A DNA stretch of 64,000 nucleotides. Origin: SURF-21 sp964510515. GTDB taxonomy: Bacteria; Actinomycetota; Geothermincolia; Geothermincolales; RBG-13-55-18. The DNA lies in the NCBI GenBank assembly GCA_964510515.1, contig CAZEAU010000007.1, forward strand, positions 1 to 64,000, given 5' to 3'. The notes below the pieces were generated by a model. That model did not search any database. It was given only the letters and a program-made list of their open reading frames with translations, and had not been told where the DNA came from. Below are positions 7,939 through 18,755 of this stretch, in pieces (positions within the stretch are counted from its first letter, which is position 1; every line of letters starts with the position of its first letter). A program made the position numbers and the translations under genes.

Positions 7939-8614
7939 ACCCGTACACGCCCCTGTCCTGGTCGCGGATGACGCGCCCGTTCTCCATGGCGATGACGCGC
8001 TTGCGGAAGGCGTTCACGATCTGCTTGTCGTGGGTGGCCATGATCACCGTGGTCCCGCTGTCGTTGATCTTCTCCAGCAGGCGCACCACCCCGTCGGCCA
8101 GGGAGGGGTCCACGTTTCCCGTGGGCTCGTCGGCGAGGAGGATGGGCGGGCGGTTGATGAAGGCCCGCGCGATGGCCACGCGCTGCTGCTCCCCGCCGGA
8201 GAGCTCGTCCGGGAAGGAGTCCAGCTTGTGTCCCAGCCCCACCAGCTTGAGCACCTCCGGTACCTGCTGCTCCGCCAGGCGGCGGGACTTGCCCGTCACC
8301 TCCATGGCGTAGGCGACGTTCTGATAGACGGTCTTGTGCGGCAGCAGCTTGAAGTCCTGGAACACGCATCCGATCTTGCGGCGCAGGTAAGGCACCTTCC
8401 ACTTGCGCATCTGGTTGATGTTGGTGTCGGCGATGTATATCTGCCCGCCGGTGGGGTCCTCCTCCTTGATGAGCAGCTTGATGAAGGTGCTCTTCCCCGA
8501 TCCCGAGGGGCCCACCAGGAAGGCGAACTCGCCGCGCTCGATGTCCACGGTGACGTCCTCGAGGGCGTAAACGTTACCTTTGTAAACCTTGGTGACCCTT
8601 CTCATGCGGATCAA
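7931..8614 (-). CDS. ftsE: Cell division ATP-binding protein FtsE
   Basis: 227 aa ABC ATPase. Walker A GPSGSGKST at 35-43, FQDFKLLPHKTVYQNV (the Q-loop region typical of FtsE), signature LSGGEQ at 138-143 and Walker B with ADEPTGNVDP are present. It forms the FtsEX complex with the next gene. I prefer the TTG at 8614 because IRMRRVTKVY then aligns with the invariant MI-start of FtsE proteins; an internal ATG at 8605 is possible. Upstream GGGAG is ten bases from the TTG. Gene order ftsE-ftsX near prfB and smpB is common in Actinomycetota. Confidence 0.95.
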   Translation of the reverse strand: MIRMRRVTKVYKGNVYALEDVTVDIERGEFAFLVGPSGSGKSTFIKLLIKEEDPTGGQIYIADTNINQMRKWKVPYLRRKIGCVFQDFKLLPHKTVYQNVAYAMEVTGKSRRLAEQQVPEVLKLVGLGHKLDSFPDELSGGEQQRVAIARAFINRPPILLADEPTGNVDPSLADGVVRLLEKINDSGTTVIMATHDKQIVNAFRKRVIAMENGRVIRDQDRGVYGYE

Positions 8615-8662
8615 TCTCTATCAACTCCCACCTGGTTTGCTCGCGGTGCCGACCGCACCATT

Positions 8663-9607
8663 CTACAACCCGCACAGGTCGCGGGCTACCTCGGCGATGT
8701 GACGGGAGCCGAGCCCGAAATGTTCCACCAGCTCATCCGCCTTCCCCGAGGTGCCAAAGACATCCCTCACACCTATCCTGCGCATGGGCAGGGGCATCTC
8801 CTCTCCCAGAAGTTCGGCGACCGCGCCGCCCATACCTCCCACCACCGAATGCTCCTCGCAGGTGATCACGCGCCCGCTGCGCGAGGCCGAGGCGAGGATG
8901 CCCTCGCGGTCCAGGGGCTTTACGGTGTGCAGGTCGACGACCTCCGCCTCCACGCCGTCGGCGGCCAGAATCTCCGCCGCCTGCAGCGCTTTGTGCAGCA
9001 TGAACCCGCAGGCGAAGAGGGTCACGTCCCCGCCCGGCCGCAGCGTCACCACCTTGCCGAACTCAAAGCGGTAGTCGTCGCCGAAGAGCACCGGCACCTT
9101 GGGGCGCCCGATGCGCACGTAAACCGGCCCCTCTATGTGCACGGCCGCCTTCACCGCCTCCCGCGTCTCGTAGTAGTCGGCGGGGACGATGGTCTTCATG
9201 CCCGGCACCGCCCGCATGAGCGCGATGTCCTCCAGGGCCTGATGCGATGAGCCGTCCTCTCCCACGGTGATGCCGCCGTGGCTGGCGCAGATCTTCACGT
9301 TGAGGCCGGAGTAGGCTATGGTGTTGCGCACCTGGTCGTAGGCGCGCCCGGTGGCGAAGATGGCGAAGGTGGAGGCAAAGGCCACCTTGCCCGTGGCGGC
9401 GAGGCCCGCCGCGGTGGCCATGAGGTTCTGCTCCGCCACCCCGCAGTCCACAAAGCGCTCGGGGAACCTCTGCTTGAACTTCTCCGTCTGGGTGGACTTG
9501 GCCAGGTCGGCGTCGAGGACCACCACGCGCGGGTCCTTCTCCCCCAACTCCAAGAGGGCGGCGGCGTAGCCGTCGCGCGTATTTCTCATCTCTCCCGATG
9601 TCGTCAC
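8663..9607 (-). CDS. Transketolase, C-terminal subunit
   Basis: 314 aa from GTG. It carries the pyrimidine-binding domain (about 1-170; CGVAEQNLMATAAGLAATGK, FATGRAYDQVRN, HGGITVGEDGSSHQ) and the C-terminal transketolase domain (about 185-310; CGFMLHKALQAAEIL, EVVDLHTVKPLD, EEHSVVGGMGGAVAELL). Together with the preceding gene it makes one split transketolase for the non-oxidative pentose phosphate pathway. I chose GTG at 9607 because it overlaps the upstream stop as GTGA and has GAAGGAGATAG upstream; the ATG at 9589 has its purine run touching the start codon. Confidence 0.92.
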   Translation of the reverse strand: MTTSGEMRNTRDGYAAALLELGEKDPRVVVLDADLAKSTQTEKFKQRFPERFVDCGVAEQNLMATAAGLAATGKVAFASTFAIFATGRAYDQVRNTIAYSGLNVKICASHGGITVGEDGSSHQALEDIALMRAVPGMKTIVPADYYETREAVKAAVHIEGPVYVRIGRPKVPVLFGDDYRFEFGKVVTLRPGGDVTLFACGFMLHKALQAAEILAADGVEAEVVDLHTVKPLDREGILASASRSGRVITCEEHSVVGGMGGAVAELLGEEMPLPMRRIGVRDVFGTSGKADELVEHFGLGSRHIAEVARDLCGL

Positions 9608-10446
9608 GAGCCCTCTATCTCCTTCACTGCCCTCTCTACCTCCTCCGGCGTGGGCGCTTTGCCGTGGAAGTCGACGTTGTTCTCCATAAAGGACACGCCC
9701 TTGCCCTTGACGGTGTGGGCTATGATCATGCGCGGCCGCGCGGCGGAGCGTGCCAGCGCCCGGCACACCTGCAGCACGTCGTGCCCGTCCACCTCCTCCA
9801 CCTCCCAGTCGAAGGAGCGCCACTTGGCGGCGGCGTCGCCCAGGCTCACCACCTCGCGGCAGCGGCCGTCTATCTGCAGCCCGTTGTTGTCCAGCACGGC
9901 GACGAGGTTTTCCAGGCAATGGTGGCCGGCGAGCATGGACGCTTCCCAGATCCCGCCCTCCTGGCTCTCGCCGTCCCCGATGAGGGCGTAAACGCGTGCC
10001 GGGTTGCCGTCCATGCGCAAGCCGAGGGCCATGCCGCATGCCGCCGCCAGCCCCTGGCCCAGGGAGCCGGTGGAGATCTCCACCCCCGGCGTCCTCAGGC
10101 GGTCGGGGTGGCCCTGCAGCATGGAGCCGAGTTGCCGCAGCGTCCACAGCTCCTCGCGGTCGAAGTAACCACTGCGGGCCAGCACCGCGTACAGCGCCGG
10201 CGCCGCGTGTCCCTTGGAGAGGACGAAGCGGTCTCGGCCCTGCCAGTCGGGTCTTGCGGGGTCGTGCTGCATGACGTGGAAATACAGGCAGACCAGGATG
10301 TCCGCGCACGACAGCGACCCGCCGGGGTGCCCGCTCCGGGCCAGCCCGATCATGCGCACGATATCTGTGCGCACCCCGGCGGCGATGCCTTCTAATTTAT
10401 TCCTGAGCGCTCCGTCCTCCGTCTGCGGCAAAATCGTGCCTTCCAT
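9604..10446 (-). CDS. Transketolase, N-terminal (thiamine diphosphate) subunit
   Basis: 280 aa. It has the TPP-binding domain of transketolase: SGHPGGSLSCADIL (38-51), KGHAAPALYAVL, GSLGQGLAAACGMALG, and the thiamine diphosphate motif GDGE (157-160) ending in DNNG (186-189), plus the conserved HTVKGKG. In full-length transketolases this is fused to the domains encoded by the next gene; here they are two coupled ORFs (4-base GTGA overlap), as in archaea and many Gram-positive bacteria. A paralogous role as a DXS-like or other transketolase-family enzyme cannot be excluded by sequence alone. Confidence 0.92.
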   Translation of the reverse strand: MEGTILPQTEDGALRNKLEGIAAGVRTDIVRMIGLARSGHPGGSLSCADILVCLYFHVMQHDPARPDWQGRDRFVLSKGHAAPALYAVLARSGYFDREELWTLRQLGSMLQGHPDRLRTPGVEISTGSLGQGLAAACGMALGLRMDGNPARVYALIGDGESQEGGIWEASMLAGHHCLENLVAVLDNNGLQIDGRCREVVSLGDAAAKWRSFDWEVEEVDGHDVLQVCRALARSAARPRMIIAHTVKGKGVSFMENNVDFHGKAPTPEEVERAVKEIEGS

Positions 10447-10498
10447 TCTTCGCGCCGGGGCGGCCGCCTTCGCCTTCCTCCCCGGCCGCGGCCTCTCC

Positions 10499-11242
10499 TC
10501 ATCCCGGGTTCAGTTTCTTCCCCCTGGAGGCGAGAAAAGCCTCCAGCCTCTCAAGGGAGCAGTTTACCACGCTCTGGGGGGCGATGCCCGTTTCCCGCAA
10601 TATTTCGACCGCGCGCGAGAATTCTCCTGCAAAGGTGGCCACGTGCGCGTCGCTCCCCACCGTGAGCAGGCCGCCCCTCTCCCTCACCAGGGCCGCCATG
10701 CGCAGGCAGTTGTCCTCGCTGCCCTTGCGGGTATAGACGAAGGAGCTGTTGTTCACCTCCAGCGCCTTGCCCTCGCGCAGCGCCGCCTCGACCAGCCTCT
10801 CCATGTCCACCGCGAAGGCGGGGTTGCCGGGGTGCACGATGACGTCCACCAGGGGATGGGCGAGGGCGGCCAGCAGGGCCCGGGTGTTGTCCTCGACGCC
10901 TTCCCCCTCGTACCCCGTATAGGGATGCAACCCGGCGTGGACCACGTCCAGTTCCTCCAGCACTTTATCCGGCAGGTCCAGGCTCCCCGCGGTATCCAGG
11001 ATGTTCACCTCCGCCGAGCGCAGCACCAGCACTCCGTGCCAGCTGCGCGGCAGCACCCTCAGGTTCCAGAAGTGGTAAATGGTGCCCGAGCCGGGCATGG
11101 CGGGGCCATGGTCGGTCACCGCGAAAGCCTCGAGCCCCTTGGCGGCCGCGGCGCGTGCGCATTCCTCCACCGTGGAGTAGGCGTGCCCGCTGGCGAGGCT
11201 GTGCACGTGCAGGTCCACCCTGATATCGTAAGTCTCGTCCAT
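10499..11242 (-). CDS. PHP-domain phosphoesterase (YcdX/histidinol-phosphatase-like)
   Basis: 247 aa. The N-terminal PHP signature DLHVHS (H12, H14), the motif VTDHGP (about 42-47), the internal HAGLHPYTG, DVIVHPGNP and LEVNNSSF segments, and the closing VGSDAH supply the metal ligands of the PHP family. The arrangement fits the YcdX-type phosphatase subgroup more than PolX or DnaE PHP domains. Substrate unknown. It follows prfB by only 12 bases, so it is probably in the secA-prfB transcription unit. Confidence 0.85.
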   Translation of the reverse strand: MDETYDIRVDLHVHSLASGHAYSTVEECARAAAAKGLEAFAVTDHGPAMPGSGTIYHFWNLRVLPRSWHGVLVLRSAEVNILDTAGSLDLPDKVLEELDVVHAGLHPYTGYEGEGVEDNTRALLAALAHPLVDVIVHPGNPAFAVDMERLVEAALREGKALEVNNSSFVYTRKGSEDNCLRMAALVRERGGLLTVGSDAHVATFAGEFSRAVEILRETGIAPQSVVNCSLERLEAFLASRGKKLNPG

Positions 11243-11254
11243 ATTCCTTCCCTT

Positions 11255-12356
11255 TTAAGGCGAGGTCTTCCAACGCAGGTAGGCATCCACGAATTCGTCC
11301 AGCTCGCCGTCCAGTACGCCGTCCACGTCGCCTATCTCCAGCCCGGAGCGGTGATCTTTGGCCATGCGGTAGGGGTGCAGGACATAGGAGCGTATCTGGC
11401 TGCCGAAACCGATGCCCTTCTTCTCCCCCCGCAGCTTCTCGATCTCCTCCTCGCGCTCCCCGCGGGCCCTGTCGGCGAGGCGTGATTCCAGGATGCGCAT
11501 GGCCGTGGCCCGGTTGGATATCTGCGAGCGCTCGTTCTGGCAGGAGACCACGATCCCCGTGGGTATATGTGTGATGCGCACGGCGGAATCGGTGACGTTG
11601 ACATGCTGTCCGCCGGCGCCGCTGGAGCGGTAGGTCTCCACGCGCAGGTCCTTGGGGTCGATGGCCATGCTCTCCTCCTTCTCCAGCATGGGGATGACGT
11701 CCACGGAGGCGAAGGAGGTGTGGCGGCGGCTGGAGGCATCGTAGGGGGAGATGCGCACCAGGCGATGGACCCCCATCTCGGAGAGGAAGAGCCCGTAGGC
11801 GAAGCGCCCGTGCACGGTGAGGGTGGCGCTCTTGATGCCGCCCCCCTCGCCGGGCTGCAGGTCGTTGAGGTCGGCCTTGAACCCCCGCGATTCCGCCCAG
11901 CGCAGATGCATGCGCAGCAGCATCTCCGCCCAGTCCTGCGACTCCAGGCCCCCGGCGCCGGAGTGTATGCTCACGATGGCATCGCCGGCGTCGAACTCGC
12001 CCGAGAGCAGGCTCTCCTCCTCCAGCTGGTCCACCTCGCGGTGCAGTCCGGCAACCCCGCGCGCGATGTCCCCGCTCAGGCTGGCATCGCCCTCCTCCTG
12101 CGCCAGCAGCGCCAGCTCCTCCAGCTCGCGGCGCGCGGCGCCCAGGCGCTCCCAGGTATCGACCGTGTCCTTGAGCGCGGAGAGCTCGCCCAGGATGCCG
12201 CGCGCCCGGTCCCGGTCCTCCCACAGGTCGGGGCGGGCGGACTGCTTCTCCAGCTCCTCCGCCCTGGCCCTCTTGCCCTCTATGTCAAAGGTACTCCTTT
12301 ATCTTGACCAGCCTGCCCTCTATCTCCTCGAGCTCGCTCAGGTTATCGTTCAGCAC
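11255..12356 (-). CDS. prfB: Peptide chain release factor 2 (programmed +1 frameshift)
   Basis: 366 aa after frameshifting. Translation starts at GTG 12356 (GGAGGA eight bases upstream), reads 23 codons to CTT, meets in-frame TGA (12287-12285) and shifts +1 to GAC. The frame then continues DIEGKRARAEE... to 11255. RF2 recognises UGA/UAA; the peptidyl-hydrolysis motif GGQ lies in SSGAGGQHVN. The codon-recognition tripeptide reads SPY (ISPYDASSRRHTSF) instead of the usual SPF, a conservative change. The gene follows secA by 78 bases and precedes the PHP gene by 12. A single uninterrupted ORF starts only at 12034 and would lack the N-terminal coiled domain, so the frameshift reading is strongly preferred. 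Confidence 0.95.
12284..12299 (-). promoter_or_regulatory. RF2 autoregulatory frameshift site
   Basis: On the coding strand the site reads AAGGAG TAC CTT TGA C, with a Shine-Dalgarno-like AAGGAG three bases before the CTT slippery codon. This matches the established bacterial prfB site (AGGGGG TAT CTT TGA C). When RF2 is scarce the ribosome pauses at UGA and shifts +1, restoring RF2 synthesis. Confidence 0.95.
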
Positions 12357-12434
12357 TTCTCTCTCCTCCGATGCTCTGCCCGTCCGCCGCCCGCCGTCCA
12401 CGCCCGCATGCGCACCCCGCCGGGCAACCGGGGT

Positions 12435-15056
<2,622 letters not shown>

Positions 15057-15108
15057 GCGTTTCCGCTCCTTATGGCCACGTTCGCCGGCCCGCTCCCGCG
15101 TCCCGGGA

Positions 15109-16485
15109 TCACTCCTCTTCCCCGAAAATCTCCTCGATGCTCTCCCTGAGCCCCTCCTCCTCGAGTACCCTGGCCCTCTGCATTATCTCCCGCTCCGGCC
15201 GCCGCCGTGCCCGCGCCTGGGACACGACCACCTGCGAGAGCGTGCGCAAGACGATGGAATCGTAGAGCTTGCCCCGCTCCAGCCCCATCTCCTCCAGGGC
15301 GTCCCGCGGGGAGAGCTTGTTCTTGGAACGGTTGGTGAGCAGATCGTAATCGCTGACCACACCGATGATCTTGGACCCCGTGGGAAGGTGGGCGGTTCCC
15401 GCCTCCTGATCGCCGGCGGGGTGGCTGTGGCGCACGATGTGCGCGATGGGGCGCAGTCGCGCCACCTGCTCCAGCACCTCCGCCCCCTTCTCGGCGTGAT
15501 CCGGGGCATGCATCTCGCCCTCGTACTCCACGTGGCCGATGTCGTGCAGGGCGGCCGCGTAGCGTATGTTCCTCGTCTCCTCCGCCGAGACCCCCATCTC
15601 CCTCGCCACCTCGGCGGAGAGGTTGCTCACACGGCCGGAGTGGCCGGGTATGCCGCGCGAGAGGTCGAAGGCGTCCCCGATGACGCGCATGGTCTGGAAA
15701 TACCTCTCGTCAAGCTCCTTGTCCCGATTCGACTCCAGGCGCACCAGCAGGAGGGGGAGGAAGAAGATGAGGAAGTTCAGCCAGGGCACGCGCGGGAAGT
15801 ACAGCGCCATGAGGGCACCGGCTGCGCCGATGGCCAGGTAGATGGGCAGGGTCTGCCGCATATGCTGGGGGAGCACGATGCGCCAGTTCCCCCCCAGCTT
15901 CGCCGCCATCTCCAGCGACGAGGTGATCGTCTCCGCCAGATAGAAAACCAGGGCCATGACCAGGAAGGCGATGGGAAAGACCAGGGCGCGCTGCAGCACC
16001 ACCGGGTTGTAGTAGGTGTGGAACTCCATGATCCCGTTGACCGCCAGCGGGTCGGGGCCGTAGAACGCGGGGGGATAGGGGCTCCACGCCGCCCCCCAGC
16101 CCAGGTTGGCGATGAGCCTGAAGACCAACCCGGACAGGGCCACGATATAGGTGCGCTGCACCACGTGGGCGAAGTCTCCCTCCCCGAAGCGCTGGAGGCG
16201 TGAAAAGGCCCTCCCCAGGAGGCTGCCGAGCAGAAAGATGAAGACCACCTCCGGCACGGGGCGGATGGCGATGATGCACAGCGTCGCCGCCATGCCCAGG
16301 CGCAGCGGCCTTCCCCAGGAGAACTGAACCCGCCAGGTCTCGCACACGGCCAGCACGGCCACCAGCGCGAAGGTGCGCGCGGGGTCCAGTTTCCCCCATT
16401 TGACGAAGATGGCGCTGAGCACGACCACCACCGCGAAGAGGGCCGCGGAGGCGAACTGCAGCGCCTTCATGCGCCTCTCCTTCAT
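15109..16485 (-). CDS. Multi-pass membrane protein with cytoplasmic HD domain
   Basis: 458 aa. About eight hydrophobic segments fill residues 7-255 and a phosphohydrolase HD domain occupies about 275-420 (HSGRVSNLSAEVAREMG, YAAALHDIGHVEYEGE). The HD pair is present, but the GYP motif of c-di-GMP phosphodiesterases is not: the segment after HDIGH lacks it. It could be a degenerate HD-GYP or another metal-dependent phosphohydrolase. Its ATG overlaps the stop of the preceding HD-GYP gene (ATGA), so the two are made together and may act as a pair. I infer that the membrane part is a sensor. Confidence 0.8.
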   Translation of the reverse strand: MKERRMKALQFASAALFAVVVVLSAIFVKWGKLDPARTFALVAVLAVCETWRVQFSWGRPLRLGMAATLCIIAIRPVPEVVFIFLLGSLLGRAFSRLQRFGEGDFAHVVQRTYIVALSGLVFRLIANLGWGAAWSPYPPAFYGPDPLAVNGIMEFHTYYNPVVLQRALVFPIAFLVMALVFYLAETITSSLEMAAKLGGNWRIVLPQHMRQTLPIYLAIGAAGALMALYFPRVPWLNFLIFFLPLLLVRLESNRDKELDERYFQTMRVIGDAFDLSRGIPGHSGRVSNLSAEVAREMGVSAEETRNIRYAAALHDIGHVEYEGEMHAPDHAEKGAEVLEQVARLRPIAHIVRHSHPAGDQEAGTAHLPTGSKIIGVVSDYDLLTNRSKNKLSPRDALEEMGLERGKLYDSIVLRTLSQVVVSQARARRRPEREIMQRARVLEEEGLRESIEEIFGEEE

Positions 16486-18044
16486 CGCTCCTCACCCCCT
16501 CCGTCCTCGCCGCTGCCGGGGGCGGCCTCGCCCGGGAGCTCCTCTCCCAGGCTCTGCCGGGCCTCTCTCTCCAGGCGCTCGCGCCGCTCGCGCCGCTCGC
16601 GCAGCATCTCCTCGCGCCTGCTCGCCCTGCGTCGCGCCGGCCTCGCCTTCCTCCCCGCCTCCCGCGGCGGCGCCCCGGTCGGCGCGGCGGCGGCCCCACA
16701 CTGGGCCCTCCCCTTCTCCTCCGCCTCCAGCGCGGCGATGAAGCTCTCCACCACCTCCGGGTCGAACTGCCTGCCGCTGTTCTCCCGCAACTCGGCCAGG
16801 GCGCGCTCGTGCCCCTTGGCCTCCCTCCAGGGGCGGCGATGGAGCATGGAGTCGTAGGCGTCCGCCACGGCGATGATGCGGGCGCTGAGGGGTATGGTCT
16901 CGCCGGAGAGGTGGTCGATATAACCTCCCCCGTCGTAATACTCGTGATGGTGGCGCACCGCCTCGGCCATATCCGCGAGGTACTCGACCTCCTCCAGGCG
17001 CGAGGCGCCCTCCAGCGGATGGGCCTTTATCCTCTCGAACTCCTCCTCGCTCAGGGGAGAGGGCTGCAGCAGGATCTCGCGCGGTACCGCCGGCCTTCCC
17101 AGGTCGTGCAGGAGCGCGGCATGGCGGAGCCGGTTCACCTCGTAGAGGGGAAAGCGCATCTGCCTGGCGATGAGGGCGGCGTTATCCGCCACCCTGACCG
17201 CGTGCCCGTCCAGGTAGGGCTCGCGCCTCTCCAGGTGGGTGACCAGCACCTCCATGCTGCGGTCGTAAGCCTCCAGGAGCTCGATGTTCTTGCCGCTGAA
17301 ATACCAGGCCACGCCCAGCACCGCGGTGAGCGAGAACACGGCGAAGATGCCGCGCAGCGATTCGGCCGTCGAGCCGATGATCACCGGGTTCCCGAGGGCG
17401 TCCAGGACCAGGGCGCCGTGGGCGTCGAACAGCTCGTGAAAAGCGTTCTGGGCGTAGATGATGCCCATGGCCAGGCCGATGAAGGCGTAGATGACCTGGT
17501 TGGGGAGCAGGCGGAGCGCGTCCGTCCTCAGGAAGGCCAGGGGGCTCACCCCCCGCGACCAGCGCAGGGCCGCCGCCACACAGGCGGCGTTTAGCACCCA
17601 GAAGACGCCCGCCGCCAGCAGCAGCGGCGCCAGGGAGCGCAGGGAGTCCGCGGTGGTGAAGGCGCGCGAGGCGCCGTGGGCGGCGTGATAGACCGCCGCG
17701 GCCGCCCAGGTGCACAAAGCGTAGATGGCCGCGCTGGCGGCCATCTCCCACGGGTCGTCCCTGCGGCGCAGCAGCAGCAGGTGAAAGGAGGCGGCCAGGG
17801 CCACGATCATGGCCGAGGGGGTATTGAGAGCGGCTATGGCCGCGAAGAGCGCGATGATGCCGTAAGTGGAGCGCCCTCCGCAGGTCATCCTCTCTCCCAG
17901 CGACTCGCACACCACAGCCAGCGCGCCCAGCAGGACCACGGAGAACCAGTAGATCGGCTGGTCCCCGGCCAGGGTGAGGAAGAGTATCACGGCCAGCGAC
18001 CCCATCAGGCCCGCCGCGGCCAGGACCTTAACCCTTGTATCCAT
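16482..18044 (-). CDS. Membrane-anchored HD-GYP-like phosphodiesterase
   Basis: 520 aa. About eight N-terminal membrane segments (to about residue 245) form a MASE-like sensor, followed by an HD domain (LRHAALLHDLG) with the downstream HHHEYYDGGGYIDHLSGETIPLSARIIAVADAYDSM segment characteristic of HD-GYP proteins; the GYP equivalent reads GGYIDHL. A highly charged Arg/Ala/Glu tail of about 90 residues follows (R-rich, with coiled-coil character). The likely role is cyclic-dinucleotide hydrolysis coupled to a membrane signal. I chose ATG 18044, with AGGAGG upstream; a GTG at 18077 overlaps the small ORF's stop as GTGA and would add 11 residues. Confidence 0.82.
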   Translation of the reverse strand: MDTRVKVLAAAGLMGSLAVILFLTLAGDQPIYWFSVVLLGALAVVCESLGERMTCGGRSTYGIIALFAAIAALNTPSAMIVALAASFHLLLLRRRDDPWEMAASAAIYALCTWAAAAVYHAAHGASRAFTTADSLRSLAPLLLAAGVFWVLNAACVAAALRWSRGVSPLAFLRTDALRLLPNQVIYAFIGLAMGIIYAQNAFHELFDAHGALVLDALGNPVIIGSTAESLRGIFAVFSLTAVLGVAWYFSGKNIELLEAYDRSMEVLVTHLERREPYLDGHAVRVADNAALIARQMRFPLYEVNRLRHAALLHDLGRPAVPREILLQPSPLSEEEFERIKAHPLEGASRLEEVEYLADMAEAVRHHHEYYDGGGYIDHLSGETIPLSARIIAVADAYDSMLHRRPWREAKGHERALAELRENSGRQFDPEVVESFIAALEAEEKGRAQCGAAAAPTGAPPREAGRKARPARRRASRREEMLRERRERRERLEREARQSLGEELPGEAAPGSGEDGGGEER

Positions 18045-18073
18045 GAGTGCCCATCCCTCCTCGCGGCGCCCCT

Positions 18074-18148
18074 TCACAGGCGCATGGAAGCCCCCCGCCG
18101 CACCACGTAATCGAGGACCTGGCGTACCATGTCCATGAACTTGCGCAT
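18074..18148 (-). CDS. Small ORF, 24 aa, coupled between hpf and HD-GYP gene
   Basis: The frame runs from ATG 18148 to TGA, starting MRKFMDMV and ending RRGASMRL. The start codon lies one base after the hpf stop and is preceded by GGAGG at five-base spacing, one of the best ribosome-binding sites in the window. The ORF's TGA overlaps a GTG of the HD-GYP frame (GTGA). The peptide is amphipathic and basic with no membrane segment. It may be a real microprotein or a relay that couples translation of hpf to the HD-GYP gene. Function unknown. Confidence 0.45.
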   Translation of the reverse strand: MRKFMDMVRQVLDYVVRRGASMRL

Positions 18149-18149
18149 A

Positions 18150-18698
18150 TCATCCTCCGGGCTCTATGAGGCCGTAGTTCCCGTCCCTTCTTTTATAAAC
18201 CACGTTGGCCTCCTCCGTCTCGGCGTTGATGAAGACGAAGAAGTCGTGGCCGAGGAGGTCCATCTGCAGGCAGGCCTCCTCGGGGGTCATGGGCTTGAAG
18301 GGAAAGCTCTTGGTCTTGACGATGACCGGCTCCTCCTCCTCCTCCTCCTTTTCCACGAGCGCGGCCAATTCCTTGAGGGGTTTTTTCACCTGGTGCGAGC
18401 GGTCGATCATCTTCTTCTTCGCCCTGCGCGCCTGCCGCTCCAGCTTGCTGGAGACGAGGTCGATGGCCTGATACATATCCGCGGCCGATTCCTTGGCCCG
18501 GATGATGGGGCCGCTGGAGAATATGGTGACCTCCACCACCTGGCTGTCCTGTATCTTGGGGTTGCGCTCCACGCTCATCTCTATCTCCGTCTTCAGGATG
18601 CGGTCGAGGTATTTCTCAACCTTGCTCACCTTCTCCAGGGCGTAGCTCCGCAGCGCCTCGGTGATCTCCAGGTTCTTTCCCTTCACGATGATCTGCAT
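18150..18698 (-). CDS. hpf: Ribosome hibernation promoting factor, long form
   Basis: 182 aa. The N-terminal ribosome-binding domain (about 1-105; MQIIVKGKNLEITEALRSYALEKVSKVEKYL) is followed by an acidic linker (EKEEEEEEP) and the C-terminal dimerisation domain of long HPF (about 125-180; KPMTPEEACLQMDLLGHDFFVFINAET, YGLIEP). Long HPF forms 100S ribosome dimers in stationary phase. ATG 18698 is preceded by GAGAAGGGAG; the longer frame to 19043 is overlapped by the upstream RNA and terminator and is not coding. The structured RNA upstream suggests RNA-linked control. Confidence 0.95.
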   Translation of the reverse strand: MQIIVKGKNLEITEALRSYALEKVSKVEKYLDRILKTEIEMSVERNPKIQDSQVVEVTIFSSGPIIRAKESAADMYQAIDLVSSKLERQARRAKKKMIDRSHQVKKPLKELAALVEKEEEEEEPVIVKTKSFPFKPMTPEEACLQMDLLGHDFFVFINAETEEANVVYKRRDGNYGLIEPGG

Positions 18699-18723
18699 TA
18701 CGCCTGCTCCCTTCTCCTCCGCC

Positions 18724-18755
18724 AAAAAAACCCATACCAGGTTGGGCGGTATGGG
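18724..18755 (-). terminator. Rho-independent terminator upstream of hpf
   Basis: On the minus strand CCCATACC (18755-18748) and GGTATGGG (18738-18731) form a perfect 8-bp stem with a 9-nt loop, followed by seven T (18730-18724). It is placed 26 bases before the hpf start. It closes the structured RNA unit and could also act as an attenuator for hpf. Confidence 0.9.

Noticed and set aside
12035..12224. Gly/Arg/Ala-rich ORF continuing upstream over the prfB N-terminus
   Set aside because: It is the wrong frame of prfB; the frameshift reading gives a full-length RF2 and this frame gives low-complexity sequence.
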